DNA of 64,000 nt from Spirosoma aureum (GTDB lineage Bacteria; Bacteroidota; Bacteroidia; Cytophagales; Spirosomataceae), in contig NZ_CP050063.1 in assembly GCF_011604685.1 (NCBI RefSeq), positions 7,047,001 to 7,111,000 on the forward strand, written 5' to 3'. The position numbers were made by a program, and so were the translations under genes. Below, in pieces: positions 19,170 to 28,778 of this stretch. Position 1 is the stretch's first letter, and each line of letters starts with the position of its first letter. The notes beneath the pieces were generated by a model. The model had not been told where the DNA came from and did not search any database. It was given only the letters and a program-made list of their open reading frames with translations.

Positions 19170-20186
19170 ATGCTCCGACATATTAAAATCAACGACTATT
19201 CGAATACCCCTAAGTATCAGCAGATTTATAACTCAATTGTAGAGGGTATTGAAAATCGGGATATAATTCCAGGCGACAAATTGCCGTCCATTCATGAGTT
19301 ATGTGCCGAATTCGATGTAGCCAAAGGAACCATTGAGCGAGCCTACGAGCTCCTCAAGGAAAAAGAAATTATCGAGGCTGTTCGAGGAAAAGGATTTTAC
19401 ATAAACTATACCAAGACTGGCCAGAACCTGAAAATATTCTTACTATTCAACAAACTGAGTGCTCACAAAAAAATCATTTACGACTCATTTGTTGAACTGC
19501 TGGGGCCTGGGGTTGCGATCGATTTCTTTATCTATAACAATGATTTCAGGCTATTTCGGGATCTGATTGAGCGTCAGGCCCGTAACCATACTCATTATGT
19601 GATCATTGGCCATTTTTATGAAGGGGGCGAAAAAGCAAATGAGTTGATCAATAGCTTACCAAAACATAAGCTAATCATTCTGGATAAGCTTCTGGAAGGG
19701 GTATCAGGAACGTATGCTGCGGTATTTCAGAATTTTGAAAAAGATCTCTATCAGGCCCTGACCGATGCGCTCCCTTTATTAAAGAAATACACGACACTTT
19801 GTATTCTGTTTCCCTCATATACCTATCACCCGAAAGCAATTCTTAATGGCTTCTATAAGTTTTGCTACGAGCATAATTTTAATACCCGTGTGATTGATAA
19901 CATTCAACAGGAGGTGATCTATCCGCAACAAGCCTACATCAATTTAATGGAAGATGACCTTGTTGAACTTATCAAGAAAATCAAGATGACAACGTACATT
20001 GTTGGTCAGGAGGTTGGCATTTTGTCCTACAATGAAACACCGCTAAAAGAATTCCTGCTGGAAGGTATTACGGTCATGTCCACCGATTTTGCTCAAATGG
20101 GCCGCACAGCAGCTCAATTGGTACTCAACGCCAGTGTAGAGCACATCGAAAACCCGTTTCAGCTTATCGTACGAAAGTCACTTTAG
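19170..20186 (+). CDS. GntR family regulator with sugar-binding-like C-terminal domain
   Basis: 338 residues. Residues 1-75 form a winged helix-turn-helix of the GntR type (PKYQQIYNSIVEGIENRDII, then PGDKLPSIHEL and AKGTIERAYELLKEKEII). The remainder (about 80-338) resembles the periplasmic-binding/LacI sensor fold, as in AraR-like regulators. It is divergent from the SusC gene and most likely senses a sugar or metabolite and controls the SusCD unit and perhaps the catabolic genes. A 10-bp inverted repeat with a long loop (20185-20246) overlaps its stop codon. Ligand unknown. Confidence 0.85.
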   Translation: MLRHIKINDYSNTPKYQQIYNSIVEGIENRDIIPGDKLPSIHELCAEFDVAKGTIERAYELLKEKEIIEAVRGKGFYINYTKTGQNLKIFLLFNKLSAHKKIIYDSFVELLGPGVAIDFFIYNNDFRLFRDLIERQARNHTHYVIIGHFYEGGEKANELINSLPKHKLIILDKLLEGVSGTYAAVFQNFEKDLYQALTDALPLLKKYTTLCILFPSYTYHPKAILNGFYKFCYEHNFNTRVIDNIQQEVIYPQQAYINLMEDDLVELIKKIKMTTYIVGQEVGILSYNETPLKEFLLEGITVMSTDFAQMGRTAAQLVLNASVEHIENPFQLIVRKSL

Positions 20187-20386
20187 CGATTGCCCTGTCG
20201 ATTTGATGACTATACCACATTTCCACAAATCCATTCGGCAATCGCTCGCGTATATACCCTTGACTTTTCTTTTCAAAATATAGTTAATAAGGCTTCTCAT
20301 TTAGGGTTGCCTTATTTTATTAATTCTTAAATTTACTCATATCTTTATTACATCACTAATAGTTACCATATCGCCACAAAATTTAC

Positions 20387-20773
20387 ATGAAATTTAGTAA
20401 GTTGACTATCAACACCTGCCGCATTTTATATTTAATGGGTTGGGGAAACTACACCCGTATATTTCTGACTGACGCATCACCGGAGCTCAACTCCACCACG
20501 CTCAAAAAATGTGTCACTATGCTGCCTGGCTTTATTCGTCTGAGCAAGAGCCTGGCCGTAAATCCGACTCACATTGTACAGGTTCGCCGGAATAATGATC
20601 GCTCGGCGGATGTGCTGGTTGCCGATATCTGGCTTCCGGTAAGTCGGCGTCGTGTTACTCCGGTGGTTCGACAACTTAATAGTTTACCAGGGGGAAAAAT
20701 TAAAGGACTGGCTCAATTTCGTAGTCAGCACGACTCCATGGGTACCCCACAAAGTGTTTTCTCATCCAATTAG
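20387..20773 (+). CDS. Stand-alone LytTR-type DNA-binding protein
   Basis: 128 residues without a receiver domain. Residues about 12-98 fit the LytTR DNA-binding domain: ILYLMGWGNYTRIFL at the start, an RLSKSLAVNPTHI segment matching the family R-x-SKS-x-x-VN motif, and a final VSRRRVTPVVRQL. In this group most LytTR domains follow a receiver; short versions occur and may be controlled by expression or by membrane partners. It stands alone between the GntR regulator and an Rrf2 gene, with over 500 bases of empty DNA after it. Targets unknown. Confidence 0.75.
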   Translation: MKFSKLTINTCRILYLMGWGNYTRIFLTDASPELNSTTLKKCVTMLPGFIRLSKSLAVNPTHIVQVRRNNDRSADVLVADIWLPVSRRRVTPVVRQLNSLPGGKIKGLAQFRSQHDSMGTPQSVFSSN

Positions 20774-21326
20774 ATTTTCCGCTTTAAACAGTTGATTTTC
20801 AGTTAATTTCCAGCGCTATGTACTGGCAGAAATTCTATCTGCAGTATCGCTAATATTAGCAATTTCCTCCAGCAGAAGACAAGGTTTTATCAGTTCAGCA
20901 TATGGTTGACTAAAATTTGACAGACTAACACAATAAGCTATTGCTGCGGTAGATTTACCTTTTGTCGTCTTTCCTGGCTTATACCTGGATAAGTTGGTCC
21001 TGCGTACAAAGCTTAACCTACTTCCAAATTGAATAATATCTATAGGTTAAGTAGGAAGTATTAATTTATTAATCGTTCTTTGCAATCAGAACCAGGCAAT
21101 GAAGGCAATGCTGCTTTTTAGCCAATTGCAACAACTAGTTGGTAGCATAGTCTCAGATTAAAGCCTATAAAAGTTACGATTTATGCTATGCAGACCCAAT
21201 AGCTATAACTATTGTAGAGTAGTTGCCAGAATTCGACGAGACTTAGCCCATTAACAGCTTATAGACGTATAGAACACTACCGCCATTGACTCATAAACTA
21301 CCATTCACCAATAAGAACAAGTAAAA
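20774..21326. other. Intergenic region, nothing recognised
   Basis: About 550 bases between the LytTR and Rrf2 genes. It contains only weak short inverted repeats (for example CTTAACCTA at about 21009 with TAGGTTAAG near 21042). No family-like ORF and no clear promoter box were found. It could hold the long leader of the Rrf2 gene or a small RNA. Confidence 0.35.
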
Positions 21327-21740
21327 ATGATCTCGAAGAAAGCAAAATATGCCATTAAGGCACTCAAGGTGCTAACCGAACAATTCGGAAATGGTCCTGT
21401 GCTGATTTCCTATATTTCAGCTCAGGAAGGCATTCCGAAAAAATTTCTGGAAGCCATTCTACTGGAATTACGCAATCATGGTATTCTTCAGAGTCAGAAA
21501 GGGAAAGGAGGAGGCTACCTGCTCCGGGTTGAGCCCGAACGGGTGAATCTGGCCCAGGTTGTTCGAATAATTGACGGTCCAATTGCTCCCACACCCTGCG
21601 TTTCCCTGAACTTTTATGTCCGTTGCGACGACTGCGAAGATGAAGAAACCTGTAAAATCCGACCTATTATGGAGCGTGTTCGTGATGCAAACCTGTCTGT
21701 CTATGAACGAACTACGTTACGATCGTTGGTACAGAATTAG
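21327..21740 (+). CDS. Rrf2 family transcriptional regulator
   Basis: 137 residues, typical length. An N-terminal winged helix (KKAKYAIKALKVLTEQFG; GIPKKFLEAILLELRNHGIL; KGKGGGYLLR) is followed by a cysteine cluster (Cys in TPCVSLNF, RCDDCEDEETC) that fits the family's iron-sulphur or redox-sensing region. Such proteins often regulate iron-sulphur, cysteine or stress genes. It stands alone, convergent with transketolase, so its targets are unclear. The cysteine spacing is close to CymR/IscR-like members of Bacteroidota, but which cofactor it binds is unknown. Confidence 0.88.
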   Translation: MISKKAKYAIKALKVLTEQFGNGPVLISYISAQEGIPKKFLEAILLELRNHGILQSQKGKGGGYLLRVEPERVNLAQVVRIIDGPIAPTPCVSLNFYVRCDDCEDEETCKIRPIMERVRDANLSVYERTTLRSLVQN

Positions 21741-21802
21741 CCTGGGTGGCATATGAAAATTAGTTTTACGAGTACACATACAGGTCCGTAATTACAAGTT
21801 AT

Positions 21803-21871
21803 TGAGTCACTACATTTCACACTGAAATCGGCTCGAGATCCGCCAACTTCTGTGTGAAACGTAGTGACTCA
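21803..21871. repeat. Long-armed inverted repeat between convergent genes
   Basis: Twenty-base arms (TGAGTCACTACATTTCACAC at 21803-21822, complement at 21852-21871) with a single mismatch and a 29-base loop. It lies past the ends of the Rrf2 and transketolase genes. There is no U-run after it, so it may stabilise mRNA ends or be a dispersed element. Confidence 0.55.
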
Positions 21872-21880
21872 TGTTATTCA

Positions 21881-23926
21881 TCAGGATAAGATCTCTTTTT
21901 TTTCAATGTCTTCGGGTTGTCCCTGTAACACGGCTTTTGCCTTTTTAACCACATTTTCGACTGTAAACCCGAAATAAGCCATCACCTCCTCGCCGGGGCC
22001 AGATAATCCAAATCGATTCATACTGATGGTTGTTCCTTCATCTGTTACATATTTATGCCAGCCAATCGGTGAACCCACTTCAACAGCCAGTCGCTTCCGA
22101 ATAGAAGGCGGCAAGACCTCATGTTGATACGTTCGGTCCTGCTTTTCAAACAACTCCCAGGAAGGCATGCTGACAACCCGCGCCTGAATGCCTTCCTTTT
22201 TAAGTTCGGTCTGGGCATCCAACACTAAGGAAACCTCGGAACCCGTAGCGATCAGAATCAATTGAGGAGATCCTTCGGCTTCGCTTAGAATGTAAGCCCC
22301 TTTTTCCAGACCACGTGCCGATCCGTATTTGCTCTGGTCGAGCACTGGAAGTTTTTGACGGCCTAGAATCAGCATAACGGGTGTTTTGGGCTGGGTCATA
22401 GCCACCCGCCAGGCTTCTGTAGTTTCATTGGCATCGGCAGGCCGGATAACAATGCTATTCGGAATGGTCCGGAGCGAAACAAATTGCTCAACGGGCTGAT
22501 GAGTAGGTCCGTCCTCGCCTAACCCGATACTATCATGTGTAAAGACAAACGTTACCGACGATTCGGCGAGTGCTGTCAGGCGGATGGCTCCACGCATGTA
22601 GTCAGAAAAGTTCAGGAATGTTCCACCATATGGGTGCACGCCACCGTGTTGCGCCATACCATTGAGCGCAGCTCCCATAGCGTGTTCGCGAACGCCAAAC
22701 CAGATATTCGAATTTCCATAATGGCCAGGTTGAAAACTAACGTCGCCTTTCGTTGGCATTTCATTGGATGACGCCAGATCGGCCGATCCTCCAAATAAAT
22801 AAGGTACCCGCTGTTTTAACGCAATCAGAGCCTTACCCGATGCCTGCCGGGTTGCCAGAGGACCATCTTCGGGCTTGAACTGAGGCAGATCAGCATCCCA
22901 GTTTTCAGGAAGTTTACCGGCAAACGACCGACTGAAATTGTCGGCTTCCGCAGAAAACTGAGCTTTATAGTGGTCAAATCGTTTTTGCCAGTCGGCCTGT
23001 AACGTAGCGCCCTGTTTTCCGGGTTCGAGCAAATGAGGTACAACCTCTTCCGGCACAACAAATGTCTTATCAGGGTCCCATCCGAAAAACTCCTTGGTTT
23101 TCCGGACATTCTCTTCACCCAGCGCACTACCGTGTACTTTACTGGTGCCTTCCTGCGGGCTACCATACCCGATAATGGTTCGGACAGCAATGATCGATGG
23201 GCGCTCTGTTTCGGCCTGAGCAGCCCGGATAGCTGCCTCAATGGCATCCAGATCATTTCCGTCAGCGACCTGCTGCGTATGCCAGCCATAAGCATCAAAT
23301 CGAGCCATCCGATCTTCGGTAAAGGCCAGATTGGTTGGCCCATCCAGCGAAATCAGGTTATCATCGTACAGATAAATCAACTTTCCTAATTTAAGGTGCC
23401 CCGCCAGCGAAGCCGCTTCCGATGCAATTCCTTCCATCAGATCACCGTCACTTACAATCGAATAGGTATAATGATCGACCACCGTATGCTCCTCTTTGTT
23501 GTAGGTAGCTGCCAGAAAGGCTTCGGCCATTGCCATACCCACTCCATTGGCAAACCCCTGCCCCAACGGCCCGGTTGTTACTTCAACTCCTGCCGTTAAG
23601 TTTGATTCGGGGTGACCAGGTGTTTTGGAATGGAGTTGCCGAAAACTCTTCAGATCATCGAGCGTCAGGTCGTATCCATAGAGATGCAGGAGGCTATAAA
23701 GCAGCGCCGAACCATGGCCTGCCGACAGAACGAATCGATCACGATCGGGCCAATGCGGGTCCTTAGGATTGAATCGTAAGAAGCGCGACCAGAGCACGTA
23801 GGCCATCGGTGCCGCACCCAGTGGTAGTCCGGGGTGGCCGGAATTAGCTTTTTGAACGGCATCTACCGACAACAGCCGAATCGTATTAATACTAAGTTGG
23901 TCGAGGTCACTGGTCTTAATCGCCAT
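21881..23926 (-). CDS. tkt: Transketolase
   Basis: 681 residues, normal length. The N-terminal thiamine diphosphate region has [20 protein letters not shown] and the GDGDLMEG-like [19 protein letters not shown] segment with the metal-binding Asp. The middle domain has [22 protein letters not shown], the transketolase signature. It transfers two-carbon ketol groups between sugar phosphates in the non-oxidative pentose phosphate pathway, in the cytoplasm. Single gene, divergent from pyruvate kinase across 358 bases. C-terminal tail is slightly extended ([12 protein letters not shown]). Confidence 0.96.
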   Translation of the reverse strand: MAIKTSDLDQLSINTIRLLSVDAVQKANSGHPGLPLGAAPMAYVLWSRFLRFNPKDPHWPDRDRFVLSAGHGSALLYSLLHLYGYDLTLDDLKSFRQLHSKTPGHPESNLTAGVEVTTGPLGQGFANGVGMAMAEAFLAATYNKEEHTVVDHYTYSIVSDGDLMEGIASEAASLAGHLKLGKLIYLYDDNLISLDGPTNLAFTEDRMARFDAYGWHTQQVADGNDLDAIEAAIRAAQAETERPSIIAVRTIIGYGSPQEGTSKVHGSALGEENVRKTKEFFGWDPDKTFVVPEEVVPHLLEPGKQGATLQADWQKRFDHYKAQFSAEADNFSRSFAGKLPENWDADLPQFKPEDGPLATRQASGKALIALKQRVPYLFGGSADLASSNEMPTKGDVSFQPGHYGNSNIWFGVREHAMGAALNGMAQHGGVHPYGGTFLNFSDYMRGAIRLTALAESSVTFVFTHDSIGLGEDGPTHQPVEQFVSLRTIPNSIVIRPADANETTEAWRVAMTQPKTPVMLILGRQKLPVLDQSKYGSARGLEKGAYILSEAEGSPQLILIATGSEVSLVLDAQTELKKEGIQARVVSMPSWELFEKQDRTYQHEVLPPSIRKRLAVEVGSPIGWHKYVTDEGTTISMNRFGLSGPGEEVMAYFGFTVENVVKKAKAVLQGQPEDIEKKEILS

Positions 23927-24284
23927 AGCGGGAGAGAAAGTAGGTTAAAACAATGTATCCTGGTCTACCCTTTAAAATCGGGTATTTTAAATAAACTCGT
24001 AAATGGGAAAGAAGATTGAAAAAACGATCAAATCTCTGGAAATCATTTACAAAATTGCCCTGGCTTAACACACCATTAACAATCAGCCGTTAGCGATTAT
24101 CTTCGCGTAATACAGAAGTTCTTAAGTGCTAGTAGCCAAGCCCATTTTGGCTACTAGCCCCGATTCTCAGACCCAACAGTTACGATATAAGTCGTAAAAT
24201 TTCAGTAAACACAACTGTTTATTAACCCTGCCGGTTATTTTTGCACCGGCTCTTGGCCGTTTTTGCCCAATTTTCCCGTCCCTC
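23927..24284. promoter_or_regulatory. Divergent promoter region of tkt and pyk
   Basis: No gene. On the plus strand TATTTTTG at 24236-24243 fits the Bacteroidota -7 box and would give a leader of about 35 bases for pyruvate kinase. A 12-bp hairpin (GCTAGTAGCCAA and complement) lies at 24128-24158. No matching box was found for transketolase. Confidence 0.5.
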
Positions 24285-25721
24285 ATGTCTAAGAAAACCA
24301 AGATCGTGGCCACTATCGGCCCGGCTTCCGAAACGAAAGAACAATTGTTGGCATTAGCCAAAGCCGGTGTAAACGTATTCCGGCTTAATTTTTCCCACGG
24401 CACCCACGACGATCACCTTATCAGACTTAACCGTATCCGTGAAATCAATGCGGAGTATAACCTAAACCTCTGCGTATTACAGGATTTGCAGGGGCCGAAG
24501 ATTCGTATCGGTAACGTCGAGAATAAAGACGGCGTCATGATTCTGCCTGGCAACAGACTGGTATTTACAAACGATGATGTACTAGGTACAGCGGAGCGTG
24601 TAAGTACCCCCTACAAAGACATGTACAAAGATGTCCATGCGGGCGAGCGTATTCTGATGGACGACGGCAAACTGGAGGTTCGGGTAATTGGTACCGAAGG
24701 CACCGACGTAGTCACTGAAGTTGTTTATGGTGGATCCATGAAGTCTAAAAAAGGCGTCAACCTGCCCAATACGCGGGTATCGATGCCTGCCGTAACCGAC
24801 AAAGACTGGGAAGACCTCAAGTTCGGTCTCGAGCACAATGCCGAATGGATCGCGCTGTCTTTTGTTCGTGAAGCCTCTGAAATTATCGAGATCAAAGAAT
24901 ACATCAAGTCTCAGGGTAAAAACTGCCGCGTTATTGCCAAAATCGAAAAGCCTGAAGCCATTCAGAACATCGATGCCATTATTGCAGCAACTGACGGCTT
25001 GATGGTGGCACGCGGTGACCTTGGCGTCGAACTGCCCGCCGAGGAAGTACCGATGATTCAGAAAATGCTCGTTGAGAAGTGTAACAAAGCCGCAAAACCG
25101 GTCATTGTTGCTACGCAGATGCTCGAAAGTATGATCGATGCTCCCCGCCCAACCCGCGCCGAAATCAACGACATCGCCAATTCGGTTCTCGATGGGGCCG
25201 ACGCCGTGATGCTAAGTGCCGAAACAGCTTCTGGTAAATACCCGATTCTGGCGGTCGAGAGTATGGCTAATACAATCTTGCAGGTTGAAAACACAACCGA
25301 CAAGATTTATTATCGGTATCACGCCTATGTTAATGAACATCCGACCGAAAATGTCATTAATGACAACGTTGTTATGAGTGCCTGCCGTCTGGCACGCGAC
25401 ACCAAGGCGAAAGCGGTTATCGGCATTACCAATTCGGGTTACACAGCAGTACGGCTATCGCACCACCGGCCTAAAGCCGATTTGTTTGTCTTCTCCAACG
25501 ATCCGCAACTGCGCAATACGCTTGGGTTGTATTGGGGTGTTCAGGTGTTACCTTACGAGCCAAACCCTGAGCTGACGGTCGATCAGACTGTAGAAGGTAT
25601 CAAACAGACGCTGATTAGCCAGGGCAAGCTGGCTTCCGGCGATATTTTTATCAATACCCTTAGTATGCCACTCACACAGGCTCGCCGAACCAATACGGTG
25701 AAGCTAAGTTCTGTCGATTAA
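24285..25721 (+). CDS. pyk: Pyruvate kinase
   Basis: 478 residues, usual length. It starts KTKIVATIGPAS and has the N-terminal RLNFSHG segment, the substrate and metal region IAKIEKPEAIQNID followed by MVARGDLGVE, and the MLESMIDAPRPTRAEINDIANSV-type stretch (given in parts) with the catalytic Lys and metal ligands. It catalyses phosphoenolpyruvate plus ADP to pyruvate plus ATP, the last step of glycolysis. The C-terminal domain (TKAKAVIGITNSGYTA) is the allosteric part. It is followed by two hairpins ending in a U-run. Confidence 0.97.
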   Translation: MSKKTKIVATIGPASETKEQLLALAKAGVNVFRLNFSHGTHDDHLIRLNRIREINAEYNLNLCVLQDLQGPKIRIGNVENKDGVMILPGNRLVFTNDDVLGTAERVSTPYKDMYKDVHAGERILMDDGKLEVRVIGTEGTDVVTEVVYGGSMKSKKGVNLPNTRVSMPAVTDKDWEDLKFGLEHNAEWIALSFVREASEIIEIKEYIKSQGKNCRVIAKIEKPEAIQNIDAIIAATDGLMVARGDLGVELPAEEVPMIQKMLVEKCNKAAKPVIVATQMLESMIDAPRPTRAEINDIANSVLDGADAVMLSAETASGKYPILAVESMANTILQVENTTDKIYYRYHAYVNEHPTENVINDNVVMSACRLARDTKAKAVIGITNSGYTAVRLSHHRPKADLFVFSNDPQLRNTLGLYWGVQVLPYEPNPELTVDQTVEGIKQTLISQGKLASGDIFINTLSMPLTQARRTNTVKLSSVD

Positions 25722-25728
25722 TGAATTA

Positions 25729-25793
25729 GAGCCAATTTTCGGATTGGCTCTAACGACTAAAAAGCCGCGAAACCAAGGGTCATCGCGGCTTTT
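25729..25793 (+). terminator. Rho-independent terminator of pyk
   Basis: Two stacked hairpins: GAGCCAAT/ATTGGCTC at 25729-25750 and AAAAGCCGCGA/TCGCGGCTTTT at 25760-25793, the second ending in a T-run. Confidence 0.75.
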
Positions 25794-25882
25794 CCGTTCT
25801 CACTGAAAATGGAGATTTTTATTAGTTTATGTTCTTGGATGCCTACTTTCCAGAAACCAATCACCCAAAAACATAAACCCAT

Positions 25883-26365
25883 TTATGCTTTTTCTTCTTC
25901 TGTTTCGGCGGCTGATGCCTCAGCAGGAGTTTCTTCTGTAGCTGCCTCTACCGATTCGTCAGCTGGTTTTTCGAATACTTCGGGCGCGTATTGGCGCAGA
26001 ATGCCGAACCATACAATTAATTTTTTAATATCGGCCTGACGAACTCGTTCGCGGTCATAATCAGGCACAACCGACGCCATAAAATCGGCTAGTTCGCTGG
26101 GTGATCCTTTTGGATCGACAGTTAGCGTTTCACCGTATTTATCATTGACAGCCAACAGCACATCAGCAAGCGGAATCGACTGATCGGGTGTATCGACGTA
26201 AATCGAAATATCGTTCAGAACCGACACCCGAGCCGTTGGGCCCATCATTGTTTTAGCCTTCTTGTCGTCCAGCGATTCAACAATAACACCATTTCGGCTA
26301 GGTTTCAAAATCCGAAAAAGGCCGCTTTGACCGGCAATGTTGGCAATTTGTTTTAATGCTTCCAT
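25883..26365 (-). CDS. DUF5606 family protein
   Basis: 160 residues. The first 130 match DUF5606, a small protein family widespread in Bacteroidota: it begins EALKQIANIAGQSGLFRILK, continues with a KAKTMMGPTARVSVLNDISIY stretch, and a WFGILRQYAPEVFE segment near residue 125. The last 30 residues are an acidic Glu/Ala-rich tail of low complexity, which is common for this family. No signal peptide or catalytic motif. Function unknown. It stands alone, downstream of pyk in the opposite direction. Confidence 0.82.
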   Translation of the reverse strand: MEALKQIANIAGQSGLFRILKPSRNGVIVESLDDKKAKTMMGPTARVSVLNDISIYVDTPDQSIPLADVLLAVNDKYGETLTVDPKGSPSELADFMASVVPDYDRERVRQADIKKLIVWFGILRQYAPEVFEKPADESVEAATEETPAEASAAETEEEKA

Positions 26366-26495
26366 AGATACTTTGTAAAATTGTAACGCCTGTTTAGGCC
26401 GACGTATTGCCTTTTTTAGTGGGTAATTAGGTTAAATGGTAATTAAGAATCCGGATTGATGAAGTTAATCTGGCTAGTCCAGCTCGCTTACTTAC

Positions 26496-27098
26496 CTATT
26501 TCCTATACTCTTGGTTCAGCGGCCTGATAAAGGACAGGATTTCCTCACGCCCGGCAGCCGTAACAGCAGAGGTAACAAAAAACTGGGGGGCTTCCTCCCA
26601 GGTTTCCAGCAATTTAGCCCGATAGGTATCCAGCGTTGCCTGCAACTTGGTCGGACCGAGTTTTTCTGTTTTGGTAAAAACAATCACAAATGGCAATCCT
26701 TTCTCGCCCAGATTATACATAAAATCGAGGTCAATTTTTTGCGGTTCAATGCGAGAATCGACCAGCACAAAAATACACAGCAAATTGGGTCGACTGGTCA
26801 GATAACCATCAATCAGAGCCGCAAATTTCTCGCGCTCCGTTTTGCTTACCTGTGCATAACCGTAGCCAGGCAAATCGACCAGATACCATTCATTGTCGAT
26901 CAAAAAGTGATTGATTAACTGGGTCTTACCTGGTTTTCCTGAAATTTTAGCCAGCGATGAGCGGCCCGTCAGCATATTAATCAGTGACGATTTCCCTACA
27001 TTAGAACGGCCAATGAAAGCGTACTCGGGCCGGTCTGGCTTAGGGCATTTGGCTGGATCAGAATTACTGACAAAGAACTCAGCTTGTTTAACGGGCAT
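26496..27098 (-). CDS. engB: Ribosome biogenesis GTP-binding protein EngB/YihA
   Basis: 200 residues from MPVKQAEFF, which fits the usual length; the frame is open 18 codons further up, with a hydrophobic stretch not found in this family. G1 is GRSNVGKS (30-37), G3 is DLPGYG, G4 is TKTEKLG (where most have TKxDK; E at this position recurs in Bacteroidota) and G5 TSA. It binds GTP and assists assembly of the large ribosomal subunit. Divergent from the thioredoxin gene. Confidence 0.94.
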   Translation of the reverse strand: MPVKQAEFFVSNSDPAKCPKPDRPEYAFIGRSNVGKSSLINMLTGRSSLAKISGKPGKTQLINHFLIDNEWYLVDLPGYGYAQVSKTEREKFAALIDGYLTSRPNLLCIFVLVDSRIEPQKIDLDFMYNLGEKGLPFVIVFTKTEKLGPTKLQATLDTYRAKLLETWEEAPQFFVTSAVTAAGREEILSFIRPLNQEYRK

Positions 27099-27273
27099 AG
27101 CAAAGATGGCTGAAACGAGTACAAAGGTCGGAAAGAATAAGGAAAATGGCACACTGTTTGCCTTTTGAGTAAGTGCGTATTAATTTGCTTATTCAACACC
27201 GGTAGAAACGAAAATGCCCATCCGGTGCGTTATTCATCCGAAACTCAAAAATCACCGGTGTACCGGTCCGAGC

Positions 27274-27726
27274 ATGAAAAAAGTTATTTGGTTATTAACC
27301 ATTCTATTCGTCGGATTTAGTTATTCAGCCACACAGGCCATTTCTGCTGGGGATCATAAACCAGCTCCTAAAGAAGATAGTGAGGGAATCCAGTTTACCG
27401 ATGCTGCGTGGAAAGACATTCTTAAGAAGGCAAAAGCGGAAAAAAAAGTAATTTTTCTGGACGCCTATGCAAGCTGGTGCGGTCCCTGCAAGCTTCTTCA
27501 GAAGAATGTATTTACCAAAAAAGCGGTGGGTGAAGTCTATAACGCCAAGTTTATCAACGTAAAAATGGATATGGAAAAAGGGGAAGGGCCTGCTCTATCG
27601 CAGGTTTATCCGCTGGAAGCTTATCCAACTTTATTATTCATTGATAGCAATGGTAAAATACTGAAAAAGGTAATTGGGCTTCAAACTCCTGAAAATCTGA
27701 TTGCTATTGGTAAGAGCGTGAAGTAA
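27274..27726 (+). CDS. Secreted thioredoxin-family protein
   Basis: 150 residues from MKKVIWLLTILFVGF, chosen over an upstream Met because it gives a clean signal peptide. The mature domain has the redox motif WCGPC (Cys69 and Cys72) and the cis-proline region EAYPTLLFID. It is a periplasmic thiol-disulphide oxidoreductase of the thioredoxin/DsbE-like type with a short insert after the leader (EGIQFTDAAWKDILKKAKAE). Partners unknown. Convergent with the polysaccharide operon. Confidence 0.85.
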   Translation: MKKVIWLLTILFVGFSYSATQAISAGDHKPAPKEDSEGIQFTDAAWKDILKKAKAEKKVIFLDAYASWCGPCKLLQKNVFTKKAVGEVYNAKFINVKMDMEKGEGPALSQVYPLEAYPTLLFIDSNGKILKKVIGLQTPENLIAIGKSVK

Positions 27727-27752
27727 CCAGAACGCTGTTTCACTTATCATTT

Positions 27753-27788
27753 GCCAAAGGGCCGATTTTAGTAAATCGGCCCTTTGGC
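27753..27788. terminator. Shared terminator of thioredoxin and polysaccharide operon
   Basis: Sixteen-bp perfect stem (GCCAAAGGGCCGATTT and complement, 4-base loop), with the stop codon of the last polysaccharide gene inside it. It should terminate both convergent units. Confidence 0.75.
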
Positions 27789-28778
27789 TTTTAGGACTGT
27801 TGTATCTAAATTCACCTTCATCAATCGCGATTTCACAATCACATACATACTGGTCAGTACCACTAAAATGACAGCTGTAAGGGTTAGCTGAGCGACTAAA
27901 GGCCGATGGAGCGTGGCCAATATCAACCCATTTATTCCTAGTTGTACGAGAGCATACCAAGCAGACACGCGCAGGTGAGACCATTGTTTTTTATGCACAA
28001 GCAGTTGGAACAGATGTAGTCGGTGAGCCTGAAAAATATTCTGCCTCAAATAGAGCCGGTGCGTAATGGTCAGAACACTATCGATACCATATACAGCTAA
28101 AAACAGGATTGGCAGATAGGTATGACTAGCCTTTATAAACACGACTAACGCATATAGGATAATAAAAGCGATGGATACACTACCGACGTCCCCAGCAAAA
28201 CAGATGGCCCTGGATCGTGCGTTGAAATAGCTAAAAATGAGCAATGCAACGAGGGTAAATGGGAGCAGTGCGTTGTTTATAGCCCCTTCCGGCACGTACT
28301 GCATGTGGCTATACCAGAAGGTTCCAACTGCAACAAGGCTATAAAAAGCTGTAATACCGTTGATGCCATCCATGAAGTTATATGCATTCAAAATGCCAAC
28401 GCCCATTATCAATAGGACTCCCATTATCCAGAATTCGACCTCGAAACCAGTTGCCTGGTAAAGCATCAAACCAATCCCGACGAAGTGTATACTGATCCGG
28501 TATCGATTCGCCAGCGAGTGAAGATCATCCAGAAAACTTATTGCGGCTACCAACGACAGCCCCGCGAAAAAGTAGGGAAAGTCAAAATAGGTAAAGACGA
28601 ACGCACCCCAGGCAGCAATCCAGAAAAGAACTCCCCCACCCCTGATTATCGTCTGACCAGTATGTGAACTTCGCTCATTGGGCTTATCGACAATGCCAAA
28701 ATACTGCGCTAAACGTAGGTAGGATACTTCGCTGGCGACCAGCAAAGTAATCAGGAATACATAACCAGTTAGAGTCAT
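27768..28778 (-). CDS. WecA/MraY-like polyprenyl-phosphate sugar-phosphate transferase
   Basis: 336 residues with about ten membrane helices. Family motifs are the acidic FLDDLHSL (near residue 84), NAYNFMDGINGI near 130, and AGDVGSVSIAF near 195; these bind magnesium and the nucleotide sugar. It should transfer an N-acetylhexosamine phosphate to undecaprenyl phosphate and so start assembly of each polysaccharide repeat. It is the last gene of the operon, with its start overlapping the preceding stop by four bases (ATGA). Resembles WecA, WbpL and TagO; sugar not certain. Confidence 0.85.
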   Translation of the reverse strand: MTLTGYVFLITLLVASEVSYLRLAQYFGIVDKPNERSSHTGQTIIRGGGVLFWIAAWGAFVFTYFDFPYFFAGLSLVAAISFLDDLHSLANRYRISIHFVGIGLMLYQATGFEVEFWIMGVLLIMGVGILNAYNFMDGINGITAFYSLVAVGTFWYSHMQYVPEGAINNALLPFTLVALLIFSYFNARSRAICFAGDVGSVSIAFIILYALVVFIKASHTYLPILFLAVYGIDSVLTITHRLYLRQNIFQAHRLHLFQLLVHKKQWSHLRVSAWYALVQLGINGLILATLHRPLVAQLTLTAVILVVLTSMYVIVKSRLMKVNLDTTVLKAKGPIY

